64,000 nt of DNA from Stenogyne calaminthoides (lineage: Eukaryota; Streptophyta; Magnoliopsida; Lamiales; Lamiaceae): the NCBI GenBank assembly GCA_037126765.1, contig JBBCBC010000012.1:7936001-8000000 (forward strand), given 5' to 3'. The notes beneath the pieces are model-generated. The model searched no databases. It was not told the origin of the DNA and was given only the letters and a program-made list of their open reading frames with translations. The translations under genes were made by a program, and so were the position numbers. Every line of letters starts with the position of its first letter. The first letter of the stretch is position 1. Below, piece by piece: positions 23,659 to 36,117 of this stretch.

Positions 23659-25497
23659 TGTTGAGATTATACTGGAAAGTATGCTTTTTACTTTATATAA
23701 TCAAAACTGAATTTTCAGACTTATTTACTGAAATAAATTGTTTATCACTGATGCTTTAAATATTATCGAATGTTACATATATTTACTGCATAACTGTTCA
23801 ATAAGTCGTACGTGTTACATTGTAGTTAATTTAGTGATACCAGATCACATAAGATTAAATTAACAAAATCCTTGTAACTAAAAGTACGCCATTCACGACC
23901 TAGATGGAAATGAACAACCCATCGTGAAAGGTTGAAGTGTAAGGCTCATATTGGCTTGTCTTGACCAAGAGATTACACTAGTACATGACTGATGCACTGA
24001 ATAGGACCTACATGAGGATAAATTCTTCAGAACTGAACAAGGAAGAATTAGACCTCAGTGGTTCGTTATTTCTTAATATTCGTTCCTTAAATAGGATCAC
24101 GTATGATTGGTAACTATTGCTTTGACTTATCATGGGTAGAGAATCAACGAGATTCAATACTTTTTATCTTGGGCAATATTATTAGTCACATGTGATTGCT
24201 AAGATTTAATATGAAGAATCGTGTGCAAGTGCGCTTGTTTGATTTGCCCCCTTGGGAGGTTCATAAGCTTTATCATACCAAATCTTGTAAGTGGAATTAG
24301 TTTCCGGTATGGATAATAATGTTGAACCGTTCCTTGACCAAAGATAAAAGATATTAATTAATGGAAAGCTATTTCAGTGGCTTGAATTAATTAATGGGCT
24401 AGATAATCTTAAACACGGGAAATAATAACCGGGAGCCATATTGACTGTAATATGAGTTAAGATGGATAGTGCAATATTAATTATGTAGTGGGATTAATTA
24501 ATATTTATGGGCTTGAATAATATTGTGGCTCAATATTAGATATTCAAGGTCCATTAGAAGGTCCAATCTTAATTCTCCTAAAGGCCCCCTGAGTAGCCCA
24601 ACATATAGTCCAATAACTGAAAAAGGTGATTAAAATAAAATAAATATTGTTGCTTAATTTTTCCTTAATATTTTTGAATTTTATAGATAAATTGGGAGAA
24701 ATATTTTCTTTGAATTTTGTTATGGAATGAAGATATGTATTCTTGGAATACAAGATTATCTCATTAAATTCAAGAAATCTCCCACTTGGTTATCTATAAT
24801 AGAGATTTCGAAATTTTTGAAAATAAAGGGCAAGAAAGATTTTCTTTAAAAGATATTAGGGAAGATATGTATTTCTTGAAATACAAGAATATCTCATAAA
24901 TTCAAGAAGATCCAAATCTTGGATTTTTGGCACCCTATATTTTCGAAAACTCCATAAAATAGAGTAGGTGGGATTTTTGTGGAATATTATAATTATGGGA
25001 AAAAAAATATAGGAGATATATTCAAGATTTCTTGGAGATCAAGAAAATATTTTCCCACATTGTTTTATCACAAAATTTTCGTCCACCTTGTGCTCTATAA
25101 ATAGGGGATGATTCTTTCATTCCCAAGTACAATTCTATGTGCTGGAAAAATTAGTAAATCCACAAAGGTGGTGCAACATAATTTATTTTCCTTTTGTTAA
25201 ATCGTTCACAAGTGTCCTTCCACCGGATAGTCGAACGAGGGCTAAGGGAATACTTGGGAAGTTCTTTTGGTTAGTCTAATCTGCGGATCACCGCCATCCC
25301 AAGAGAGAATGCGTTCACGTAAACTCGTAGAATTTCACATCACGTGGGTTTTTTACGTGAATTATTATATGCATGATATGTTGTTGGATTATTATTTGAA
25401 TTAATATAGGATTAATTCATGCTAATAATAATTATAAGAATTAAATTTGTATTTAAATATTCACCCCGAATAGATCTGTGCAATTTATTCCCCAACA
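23659..25497 (+). repeat. E2 5' LTR
   Basis: 1839 bp, TGTTGAGATTATACTGG to CCCCAACA, with a TATAAATA box at 25096-25103. Related to, but clearly diverged from, the E1 LTR. Confidence 0.93.
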
Positions 25498-25499
25498 AC

Positions 25500-25511
25500 T
25501 GGTATCAGAGC
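25500..25511 (+). other. E2 primer-binding site (tRNA-iMet)
   Basis: TGGTATCAGAGC two bases after the LTR end, as in E1. Confidence 0.92.
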
Positions 25512-27013
25512 CACGGTTTCGGGCTCTGAATTTTTTTAAATTATAATTTAATTCATTGACATTAAATTTGAAATTGGATAGTAGAATTGCTAGATCTGTT
25601 TTGCAGGTATCCAATTGTCATGGAATTTAATGTGTTTATTTATGCATGCATATAAATTGTGGTTTTTTTAATTCGATTCGTTCGGATTCATTTTGCCTCG
25701 TGAGAAAATCCACGAGTAGATTATGATTTGTTTGATTTGATCAATGTAATAGACTAGTCTAGATCTAGGTTTATTTATTTTTTGTAAATAAATTGTAACC
25801 GGATCGAAAACGGTGACGAAGACGAAGAATTAAAGGACAAAATCCGTAATCGGTAGCGGCGCTAGGGCGCCGAACGTGGTGGTGAGGCACGCGCGGCGAC
25901 ACGGACGCTGGTGCACGACGACGGGCGCCGGGCGAGGCTTAGGGCCGAGCGCCAGACGAGGATCCGCCACAGACGGCGGGCTCTAGGGTGCACGCAGACC
26001 GCAGCGCGAGCGGCCAGCGGACGGAGACAGCGCGGGCGCCGCGCGAGGGCGAGGGTCATGAGTACCACGCGTGAGGCAGCAGAAAGGGCGCCGATTTTCG
26101 ATGCGGCGGGTTACGCTGCCGCCGCCGAAAGCTATCGAACCCGCCGAGGCGCTGGCGGGCGCGTAAAGCCGAAAGGCATATAGTTGAACTCGCCAAGTGG
26201 CTGGCCGGATCTTGGCGTGCATCCTTTGAAAGCTGTTGGCGTGACGTTTTGAGACAGAGTATTTTTTCGAGACGATCGAGTGGGAGAAATTCAAGACGGT
26301 GTTTCTTCAAGATCAAGCCAAGAAAAATCAAACCATGACAATTGGATAATTTGTGCCCAATATGTTTATTTTTCTGTTTTGCTTGATTTATTTTGTGCTA
26401 TCTTATGCTTTATTTAATTTGTTTAAATGTGTTTGCATGAGAATTGCCCAATGAAAAATCTCACCTTCAAAATTACTAAGTATGTTTAAATAATTAATTG
26501 ACAATTTTATTCCGGATAATAAAATTGAATTAATTTTGACCTCCATGATTTATTTATTTGTGAATTCTTTTGGAGAAATTCCCCCCACGGGACGGTCAAA
26601 AGATAGCTTTCACATGAATGAATTCCAAATGGATGATTGTGGGTTATTACTAGTGGCGACGATGACCCTCCCCACGAGGCTCGTTCAAAACGAAATAATA
26701 ATCCTGTATTTAATCATGGTTATTACTTAGGTATAAAATTGATATGCATATACTTCCCCGAAGTCCCTGTCAATTTTATATTGGTCAAGTGGGAGCCAAC
26801 TATTAATCTGGATATTAAAGGTTTGTAACTGTTCTTGTTTGTAACCTGCTTGAATGTGTTTAAATAATGACCCACCCCACGTGGCTTATTTAAACTGTTT
26901 TGAGATGTTGGCTGATGCATGTTCATATTTTTTGAGATTTTAAATATGATGCATGTGATCGAATCTTGTGATATACTTGTGCTTATGCATATAGTTATTT
27001 ATTTCAGTTCAGC
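25512..27013 (+). other. E2 leader with GC-rich block at 25850-26190
   Basis: Leader homologous to E1 at its ends (AATCCACGAGTAGATTA; CCATGACAATTGGATA) but with a different GC-rich middle. Overlapping frames on both strands in that block show no protein similarity. 26430-27010 is well conserved with 2300-2910 of E1 and with both palindrome arms around 59330. Confidence 0.75.
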
Positions 27014-27800
27014 ATGTCGTTACCTTTTAATCCACTGTTATTATACTTAAAGTCAATACAATATGTATGGAAACTATATTGATTGGAAACGAAAAATTAT
27101 AATTGTCCTAACTGCACAAAAGCACAAGTGAATTCTTGACACACCAAAATCAGATGAGCCAACTGACGAGTCAAAACATGCGGGACTCGTCAGATCACCT
27201 TGCGAGAGATGTCATCGCTGAAAATGGTGGAGGGCAAACCCGTAAGGGATTACGTCCTCAAAATAGATGGCCCATCTGAACAAACTTGAGATTCTGAGTG
27301 CAGATTATAATCTGGAGACTCAGATGAATTTGGTACTTCACTCTCTGCCCAAAAAGTTTTTGAGCATTTTGGCCTCGCTAGCTAATTTGTTGCAAGCTTT
27401 TGGTCTCGGCAGAGATGTTGATAAGGCACCAAACTCAAGCTTTGACGGCAAGTGGTCCGTCTTCATCTTCTAGGCCAAGGGAAGACAAGATAAAGAAGAG
27501 GACCAAAAGCCATAAGCAATTAAACTCAACTGTTGCCAAGGGCAATGGTAAGATGAGGAATGCTTGTGATGTCAAGGAAAATCCAAAGAGGAAGTGCTTA
27601 AGCTGCGGTGAGAGAGGACAGTGGAGGTTTTGCCTGTTCCAAACCCAAAAAGGGACGAAAATAAAGGTAATTCTCTCGCACTAGTTGTTGAAACTTGTTT
27701 AGCGGCGTATACTTCTCATTAGTGGGTGGTTGATACGAGATCCACAAATCATGTTGGCTTCACGGGTTCAAACTGATCCGACAACTTAGTGGGAGTGAGA
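27014..27800 (+). pseudogene. E2 gag and protease remnant
   Basis: Starts M-S-L-P-F-N-P at 27014. Multiple stops and frameshifts follow; the best pieces are 27267-27473 and 27400-27684. The zinc knuckle (27595-27640) again has Gln for the His ligand, and a frameshift follows it. The protease region (27728-27765) reads V-V-D-T-R-S: the active-site Asp is kept but the Gly of D-T-G is Arg. Confidence 0.85.
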
Positions 27801-27816
27801 TCCTCATCACACTGGG

Positions 27817-27940
27817 CGACGTTACGAAAGTAGCAATTATTGCAATGCTACGTGAGTGGCAGATATTGCAATGCTACGATAGTAACGATTATTGCAATAC
27901 TACGCAAGTAGCAGACATTGCAATGCTACATGAGTAGTGG
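27817..27940 (+). repeat. 26-bp tandem repeat in protease region of E2
   Basis: Units starting TGCAATGCTACG at 27841, 27867, 27893 (TGCAATACTACG) and 27919, each 26 bp, preceded by a GACGTTACG variant. Frame-breaking, and shared with E1. Confidence 0.8.
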
Positions 27941-28144
27941 TTAAAGCAGTTGGAGAAGTGCACCTATCTTTTGAAGATAAAGTTTTTTTTTTTAGATTAT
28001 CTTTATGTTCCCAGTTTCAGAAAGAATTCACTTTCAGTTTCTAAAATTCGATTAAAGGACACTAAGTTTCTTCTAATAAGAATGACATCATTTCTTGAAA
28101 TGATGAGTGTATCTGATACTGGACATTGATGGAAAATCTCTATA

Positions 28145-28909
28145 CAATTAACTGTGCACACCACTCACGAAATGCATCCTATAACACATCAACTATTTTC
28201 GACAAAAGAAAACGTGAACGAGACACTTCTTTGGCATCTAAGATTGGGTCATATAAATCCAAAGAGGATCCAAAGGTTGGTGAAAGACGGTTCACTGGAG
28301 TTTCTCCAAGTTGAACCAATTCCAACATGCGAATCATGTTTGGAGGGTAAAATGACCAAGAGGGCATTTGGAGCCAAGGGGAATAGGGCCAAAGAAGTGT
28401 TAGAGATCGTTCACACAGATGTATGTGGTCCAATGTCAACCAAAGCAAGAGGAAGTTATGAGTTTTTTAACACTTTTGTTGATGATTACTCAAGGTACGG
28501 TTACATTTTCCTTATGAAGCATAAATCTGAGACCTTTGAGAAATTCAAAGAATTTAAGGCTCAAACAGAGAATCATAGGAAAAAATCGTATCAAGTCTCT
28601 ACGATCTAATCGTGGAGGCGAATACCTCAGCGATGAGTTTTTGAACTACTTATCTGATGAAGGGATTGCATCCCAGCTCACTGCACTCGGAACCCCTCAA
28701 CAAAACGGGGTTGCAGAGCGAAGAAACAGAACTCTTTTGGAAATGGTTAGATCTATGATGAGTTATGCGGATCTTCCCAAGTCGTTCTGGGGTCATGCCT
28801 TGGAAACAGCAGCTTACATTCTGAACTTGGTGCCATCCAAGTCGGTTCCCAAAACTCCCAAAGAATTGTGGACCGGGCGCAAGCCTAGAATGAGACACAT
28901 GAGAATTTA
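28145..28909 (+). pseudogene. E2 integrase (zinc domain and catalytic core, truncated)
   Basis: Best preserved integrase in the window. 28154-28609 holds the HHCC zinc domain (H-L-R-L-G-H ... C-E-S-C) and the catalytic core with first Asp in V-H-T-D-V-C-G-P and second Asp in F-V-D-D-Y-S-R-Y-G-Y. After a frameshift near 28580, 28536-28910 supplies P-Q-Q-N-G-V-A-E-R with the catalytic Glu. The frame ends at R-H-M-R-I followed by TAG, where a deletion of several hundred bases joins it directly to the RT region. Not functional because of the frameshift and truncation. Confidence 0.9.
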
Positions 28910-30057
28910 GGCCAAGAACACCTAGTTTGTAAGCTCAAGAAGTCCATTTACGGACTCAAACAGGTATCCAGAGCTTGGAACCAATGTTTTGATCATGTTA
29001 TAAAGTCTTATGGGTTCGATCAAAACGAGTTTGAAAGTTGTGCGTATAAAAAGCATGTCGGAACTGCATTGGTATTCTTAGTACTATACGTAGATGACAT
29101 TCTGATCATCGGGAACGATGTAAAGGTGTTATCAGATGTAAGGGCATGGCTTTCAAAACAGTTTGATATGAAAGACTTAGGGGAAGCCGGACACATCCTT
29201 GGGATCAAGATCACTCGAGATTGCAAGAAAAGGATGATCGGCTTATCGCAAGCTTCATACATAGACATTATCTTGAAACACTTCAGCATGCAAGATTCCA
29301 AGAAAGGCTTCGTACCTTTCAGACATGGAATCCATCTATCCAAGAAAATGTCCCCTAAGACGCAAAAGGAGATAGATGACATGAAAGGTATTCCTTGTGC
29401 TTCGGCTGTCGGAAACCTTATGTATGCAATGTTGTGCACGAGACCGAATATCTGCTTTGCCGTAGGCATGGTGGCAAGATATCAAAGTAACCCGGGGAAA
29501 GAGCATTGGACGACAGTTAAAAACATTTTGAAGTATCTGAAAAGAACTCGGGATAGAATGTTAATTTATTAGTCAGATAGTCCAATCCCCATCGACTACA
29601 CGGACTCGGATTTCCAATCAGACTTAGATTCCAGAAACTATCTGCCTCAGTTAGTGTGTTTCTATTTGGGAAGTGTAGCCATCAAATGGACTAGTGTGAA
29701 GCAGAAATGCATCACTGACTCAACCATGGAGGTCGGGTAAGTAGCTGTTTGTGAAGCAGTAAAGGAACCAATTTGACTCTAGACCTTCTTAGTGGACTTG
29801 GATGGAATTCCGAATTTGTCTAGCAATATTTGCTAGGGGCAGTTGCAAATTCAAGGGAGCCAAGAGTCCACGAGTCAAACAAACACACTAAAGGAAAGAC
29901 ATCTTATACGAGAAATCGTTAAGAGAGGAGATATAGATGTGGCAAAGATAGCGTCTGAGGACAACCTAACAGATCCATTCACAAAGAGTCTGCCTCTGAA
30001 TACATTCGAGAGACATGTGGAAGGAATGGGTGTCAAGACCGTTGCCAATCTGCTTTG
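28910..30057 (+). pseudogene. E2 reverse transcriptase (C-terminal part) and RNase H
   Basis: Begins inside RT at Q-E-H-L-V-C-K-L, so the N-terminal fingers and first catalytic Asp are gone. 29069-29572 carries the Y-V-D-D motif (29088-29099) and runs to a TAG before the RNase H domain. RNase H (29575-30057) is scrambled; its last piece is 29843-30058, ending V-A-N-L-L-stop. It shares with E1 the GGTAAGTAG stop region and the AGCAATATTTGCTAG deletion junction. RT copies element RNA to DNA in an intact relative. Confidence 0.9.
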
Positions 30058-30168
30058 AGTATAAGTAGGAGAAATTATTAGGTTCATGTAGGTGACATTA
30101 GATGTCACGGACTACACGAGACATGTTGTAGTATACTTAAAAGCAGACTTTGAGTATAAGTGGGAGAT
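30050..30168 (+). other. E2 polypurine tract region
   Basis: Two copies of GAGTATAAGTRGGAGA (near 30057 and 30151), the second abutting the 3' LTR. Confidence 0.7.
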
Positions 30169-30795
30169 TGTTGAGATTATAACCAAACTGAATTTCTGTC
30201 TTATCTGTTGAAATAAATTATTTATCACTGATGCTTTAAATATGATTGAATGTTGCATATATTTACTGCATATATGTTCAATAAATAAGTACGTGTTACA
30301 TTGTAGTTAATTTGGTGATACCAGATCATAGAAGATCAAATTAACAGTTCCTTGTAACTAAGTACAAATTCACAACCTAGATGGAAATGAACAATCCATC
30401 GTGAAAGGTTGAAGTGTAAGACTCAGATTGACTTGTTTTGACCAAGAGATTACACTATTGCATTATGATGCGCTGAATAGGACCTACAAAAGGATAAATT
30501 CTTCAGTACTGAATATAGAAGAATTAGACCTCAGTGGTTCGTTATTTCTTAATCTCCGTCCCTTAAATAGGATCGTGTGGAATTAATAACTATTACTTTG
30601 ACTTATGATGGGTAGAGAATCAATGTGAATCAATACTTTATATTTTGGGCAATATTATTAGTTACATGACGATTGCTAAGATTTAATACGGAGAATCTTG
30701 TGCAAATACGTCTTACTTGATTTGTCCCCTTGGGAGGCTCAAAAGTTTTATCATACTAAATCTTGCAAGTGGAATTAGTCTCTGGTATGGATAAT
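30169..30795 (+). repeat. E2 3' LTR, first part
   Basis: Starts TGTTGAGATTATAACC; the ACTGGAAAGTATGC stretch of the 5' LTR is deleted. Interrupted at GGTATGGATAAT by the element at 30796. Confidence 0.92.
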
Positions 30796-32475
30796 TGTTG
30801 GTCCCGATTTGAAAACCTGTTAGCAAAAAATACCATGTAATGCATATAAAACAGGGGTGAGGGCAGAGTGATTCCAATTTTTTTTTTTTTTTTTTAAGAA
30901 TGATGTATGTTTTGCTTATAATCGAATGCATATGGCAAGTAAGAACATAAAGCAGTAAAGAACACACGATTTTATAGTGGTTCGGAGTCCAACTCCTACA
31001 TCCACTCTTCCCTATCACAAGGGGAACAAAACTTAACCGACTTAACCAACTGGACATAGTTTAACGTGTTAGTCAAACACCCAACAAATGTTTACCGAGT
31101 TCACACTCAAACGGGACTTATCACCCTCACGGGATCGCCTACCCTCCCTTTCGGGATTGCTAGATGTTTACCGAGTTCACACTCAAACGGGACATATCAC
31201 CCTCACGGGATTGCCTACCCTCCCTTTCGGAATTGCTAGATGTTTACCGAGTTCACACTCAAACGGGACTTATCACCCTCACGGGATTGCTAGATGTTTA
31301 CCGAGTTCTCACTCAACCTACAAACTTATCCTACCAAACTGATTTGGGTAAGGTTTGTTTGGTTTCCAACTAGGTTGAGATTTTCCCTTACATTTTATTA
31401 GCCTCAATGCTAAGGTTGGGAAAATCTTTCTAAGCTTAGGATATTACATTTGTGCTTAGATCTAGGGTAGAACACTCTTGAATATATGCGTGTATTTCTT
31501 GCTCAGTGTTCTATGGTGGAAATGCTAGATGATTTGGCTCTGTAGCTTCAATGGTGTTTTCATGCATTTCTCCACACTTCCACACTTAATAATGAAGGAA
31601 GAACTTGTATTTATAGTGTGGATTTGAATGTTACCGTTGGATGGAGTCACATTCAAATCCATACTACTCTGTAGCTTTTGCAGCTCTCTCAGGCTTGTTG
31701 ACTTCCTCTCATTGGTCCACGTCAGCTGAATCTAACGGCTATATTCTTCAGGATCTTACGAGTTTTGAGTTCTCTCGAGTCTTGAGATTCTTCTCGAGTC
31801 TCGGGATTCTTGATTCAATGACTTCTCTTGTGAACCTTGCTCGATCGGTATCTTGACACTCGAAATAAGCGAGTTCAAATCTTCGACTTGAACATCGACC
31901 CTCGGTCACTAAAGACTCGAGCTAACTGATCATTAGTAGCGTTCTGATTCTCAGTGAACATGACTTCAGATGACTTCTCTTCTGATCTGGTATGCAGATT
32001 TTTTCGATCTCGATTTCTTCTACTTTGATCTGATCAAATCACATGATCGGATCGGTATAGCATCAGTCGACATATCGGTTTATCTGCATCGGTTTTATCG
32101 GATTTAGCATATTAGGTTAGCATATTAGGTTAGCTTATCTGATCTCGATCACGTCTGATCTCGATCAGTCTCATCTGCTCCTCTTCTGATCAGCAACCTC
32201 CTCTTCTGATCTGGTCATCTGATCTGCTGGCTTAGCTTTTCTTTTCTTCTGATTTTGCTCAGCTCATCAGTTAACTCCGAAACTTATCTTACTCATCTGA
32301 TCTCGATCAGTCTCGTCTGCAGCCTTGTCTGATCTCGATCATCTACGTCTGATTTCGTGAGTTCCATCTCAACTTGTTCTTTCGTTCCCCCTCAACTTGT
32401 TATCTGTAGATTAACTTCAAAAACACAAGTTGACAATGTTTTGGCATAATTCATCAAAACTAAAATATCCCAACA
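30796..32475 (-). repeat. 3' LTR of the short-internal element
   Basis: 1680 bp; minus strand begins TGTTGGGATATTTTAG and ends CGGGACCAACA. Has a 76-bp tandem repeat at 31088-31310. Confidence 0.9.
31088..31310. repeat. 76-bp minisatellite in LTR
   Basis: Copies of ATGTTTACCGAGTTCACACT start at 31088, 31164 and 31240 (76 bp apart); the third is shortened to 54 bp and a partial copy begins at 31294. In the partner LTR, starts are at 32902 (interrupted), 34749, 34825 and 34901. The overlapping open frames merely read through the repeat. Confidence 0.9.
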
Positions 32476-32612
32476 ATTTCCCCCTTTTTGATAATGACGC
32501 CAAAACATTAAAATATATGCATTTTTACAGAAACGGGTTTTTGTTTAAAAATATCAGTTCAGGTGTTCACTTTGAAATCAGTGAACTTTTGAACTCCCGC
32601 TTTGATACCAAT
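32476..32612 (-). other. 137-bp internal region: primer site plus polypurine tract
   Basis: Minus strand: ATTGGTATCAAAGCGGGAG (primer site, 32594-32612) follows the 5' LTR directly, and AAAAAGGGGGAAAT (polypurine tract, 32476-32489) precedes the 3' LTR. Only about 100 bp lie between. Confidence 0.88.
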
Positions 32613-35600
32613 TGTTGGTCCCGATTTGAAAACCCGTTAGCGGAAAATACCATGTAATGCATATAAAACAGGGGTGAGGGCAGAGTGATTCCAATTTTTT
32701 TTTTGCTTTTAAGAATGATGTGTGTTTTGCTTATAATCGAATGCATATGGCAAGTAAGAACATAAAGCAGTAAAGAACACACGATTTTATAGTGGTTCGG
32801 AGTCCAACTCCTACATCCACTCTTCCCTATCACAAGGGGCACCAACTTAACCGACTTAACCAACTGGACTTAGTTTAACATGTTAGTCCAACACCCAATA
32901 GATGTTTACCGAGTTCACACTCAAACGGGACTTATCACCTGTTGGGGAATGAGTTGCACAGATCTATTCGGGATGAATATTTAAATACAAATTTAATTCT
33001 TTAATTATTACTAGCATGAATTAATCCTATATTAATTCAAATAATAATTGCAACAACATATCATGCATATAATAAGCCACGTAAAACCTACGCATGCGGA
33101 ATCTACGGGTTTACGTGAACGTACCTCTCGGGATGGCAGTGAATTCGGTTTGACGGACTAACCAAAAGGACTTCCCAAGTATTCCCTTAGCCCTTGCTCA
33201 ACTATCCGGTGGAAGGACACTTGTCGAACAATTAACAAAAGGAAAAAATAAACTTTGTTGCACCACTTATGTGGATTTGCTAATTTTTCCAGCACATGGA
33301 ATTGTACTTGGGAATGAACTAATCATCCCCTATTTATAAGAGGGAGGGTGGTAGAAATTTTAGTGATTTTTCAATGTGGGAAAAGACTTTTCTTGGTCAC
33401 CAAGAAATCTTGAATATATCCCATATATTCTTTTTCCCATAAAAATATTCCACAAAATTCCACCTCCTCTATTTTATGGCATTATTTTCGAAAATTTGAT
33501 GATGCAAGAATCCAAGATTTGGATCTTCTTGAATTTATGAGATATTCTTGTATTTCAAAAAATACATATCTTCCATAATATCTTTTCAAGAAAATCAAGA
33601 AAATCTTTCTTGCCCTCTATTTTCAAAAAATTTCGAAATATCACTATGTATAACCAAGTGGGAGATTTCTTGAATTTAATGAGATAATCTTGTATTCCAA
33701 GAATACATATCTTCATTCCATAACAAAATTCAAAGAAAATCTTTCTCCTCTTTTTATCCATAATTTTCAAAAATTTAGAGGAAATATAAGCAACAATATT
33801 TATTTTATTTTAATCACCTTTTCGGGTTATTGGACTATATGTTAGGCTACTCGGGGGGCCTTTAGGAGAATTAAGATTGGACCTTCTAATGGATCTTGAA
33901 TATCTAATATTGAGCCACAATATAATTCAAGCCCATAAATATTAATTAATCCCACTACATAATTAATATTGCACCATCCATCTTAACCCATATTACGTCA
34001 ATATGGCTCCGGTCATTATTTCCCATGTTTAAGATTATCTAGCCCATTAATTAATTCAAGCCACCAAATAACTTTCCGTTAATTAATATCTTTTGTCCTT
34101 GGTCGAGGAATGGTTCAACATTATTATCCATACCGGGAAACTAATTCCACTTGCAAGATTTGGTATGATAAAACTTATGAACCTCCCAAGGGGCAAATCA
34201 AACAAGCGTTTTTGCACCCGATTCTTCGATTAAATCTTAGCAATCACATGTGACCAATAATATTGCCCAAGATAAAAAGTATTGAATCTCACTCTGATTC
34301 GCTACCCATGATAAGTCAAAGCAATAGTTACCGATCCCACGTGATCCTATTTAAGGGACGAAGGTTAAGAAACAACGAACCACTGAGGTCTAATTCTTCC
34401 TTGTTCGATTAAGAAGAATTTATCCTCCTCAGAGGTCCTATTCAAATAAGATCACCATGCACTAGTGTAATCTCTTGGTCAAGACAAACCAATCTGAGCC
34501 CTTACACCTCAACTTTTTCGCGATGGTTGTTCATTTCCATCTAGGTCGTGAATGGCATACTTTTTTAGTTACAAGAGATCTTTAATTTAATCTTCTGTGA
34601 TCTGGTATCACTAAATTAACTACAGTGTAACACGTACGAATTATTGAACAGTTATGCAGTAAATATATATAACATTCAATCATATTTAAAGCATCAGTGA
34701 TAAACAATTTATTTCAAGATCACCTACACTCCCTTTCAGGATTGCTAGATGTTTACCGAGTTCACACTCAAACAGGACTTATCACCCTCACGGGATTGCC
34801 TACCCTCCCTTTCGGGATTGCTAGATGTTTACCGAGTTCACACTCAAACGGGACTTATCACCCTCACGGGATTGCCTACCCTCCCTTTTGGGATTGCTAG
34901 ATGTTTACCGAGTTCTCACTCAACCTACAAACTTATCCTACCAAACTGATTTGGGTAAGGTTTGTTTGGTTTCCAACTAGGTTGAGATTTTCCCTTACAT
35001 TTGTTTAGCCTCAATGCTAAGGTTGGAAAAATCTCTCTAAGCTTAGGATATTACATTTGTGCTTAGATCTAGTGTAGAACACTCTTGAATATATGCGTGT
35101 ATTTCTTGCTCAGTGTTCTATGGTGGAAATGCTAGATGATTTGGCTCTGTAGCTTCAATGGTGTTTTCACGCATTTCTCCACACTTCCACACTTAATAAT
35201 GAAGGAAGAACTTGTATTTATAGTGTGGATTTGAATGTTACCGTTGGATGGAGTCACATTCAAATCCATACTACTCTGTAGCTTTTGCAGCTTTTTCAGG
35301 CTTGTTGTCTTCCTCTCATTGGTCCACGTCGGTGAATCTAAATCGGCTATATTCTTGAGGATCTTACCGAGTCTTGAGATTCTCTGAGTCTTGAGATTCT
35401 TCCGAGTCTCGGGATTCTTGATTCAAGGACTTCTCTTCACGGACCTTATCCGATTAGGTATCTTGACACTCGAGCTAACCGAGTTCAAATTTCTTCCGAC
35501 TTCAAACATCCCGACCTCGGTCACTAGCACTTTCGAGCTAACTTATCATCGATGGCGTTCGATTCTCGATGAACATGACTTCGGATGACTTCTCTTGATG

Positions 35601-36117
35601 ACTTCTCTTCCGATCCGGTATCAGATTTACGGTTTTTCGATATCGATTTCTTCTACGATCCGATCAAATTTCACATGATCGATCGATATAGCATCAGTCG
35701 AGATATCAGTTTATCTGCATCAGTTTAGCACATCAGATTAGCATATTAGGTTAGCATATCAGGTTAGCTTATCTGATCTCGATCACGTCTGATCTCGATC
35801 AGTCTCATCTGCTCCTCTTCTGATCAGCAACCTCCTCTTCTGATCTGGTCATCTGTTCTTCTAATCAGCTGGCTTAACTTTTCTTTTCTTCTGATTTTGC
35901 TCAGCTCATCAGTTAACTCCGGAACTCATCTTACTCATTTGATCTCGATCAGTCTCGTTTGCAGCCTCGTCTGATCTCGATCATCTACGTCTGATTTCGT
36001 GAGTTCCCCCTCAACTTGTTCTTTCGTTCCCCCTCAACTTGTTATCTGTAGATTAACTTCAAAAACACAAGTTGACAATGTTTTGGCATAATTCATCAAA
36101 ACTAAAATATCCCAACA
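32613..36117 (-). repeat. 5' LTR of the short-internal element (split)
   Basis: Parts 32613-32939 and 34717-36117 match 30796-32475 closely (together 1728 bp vs 1680 bp). Interrupted in a minisatellite unit. Confidence 0.9.
32940..34716 (-). mobile_element. Truncated copia LTR nested in LTR
   Basis: 1777 bp in the orientation opposite to E2: the E2-family LTR end TGTTGGGGAAT is at 32940, and the LTR is readable to AATTTATTTCA at 34716, so the first roughly 85 bp of the LTR are missing. About eight bases of the host minisatellite unit (CTCACGGG) are lost at the junction, suggesting deletion rather than clean insertion. The frame 33555-33770 is not a gene. Confidence 0.85.

Larger units (their letters stand above)
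30796..36117 (-). mobile_element. LTR element with 137-bp internal region, nested in E2 3' LTR
   Basis: Minus-strand element with two long LTRs (36117-32613 as 5' LTR, 32475-30796 as 3' LTR) separated by 137 bp that contain little besides a primer site and a polypurine tract. No coding region. It lies inside the E2 3' LTR: the host breaks at GGATAAT and resumes TTTATAATGTTGAG. ATAAT lies directly left and, after TTT, again on the right, so the target duplication is only approximate. The 5' LTR is itself split by another LTR (32940-34716). Confidence 0.85.

Noticed and set aside
25862..26331. Overlapping GC-rich open frames in the E2 leader
   Set aside because: Same reason as in E1; the frames are not conserved between the two leaders.
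31088..31373. Repeat-containing open frames (also 34697-34949)
   Set aside because: Read-through of the 76-bp LTR minisatellite.
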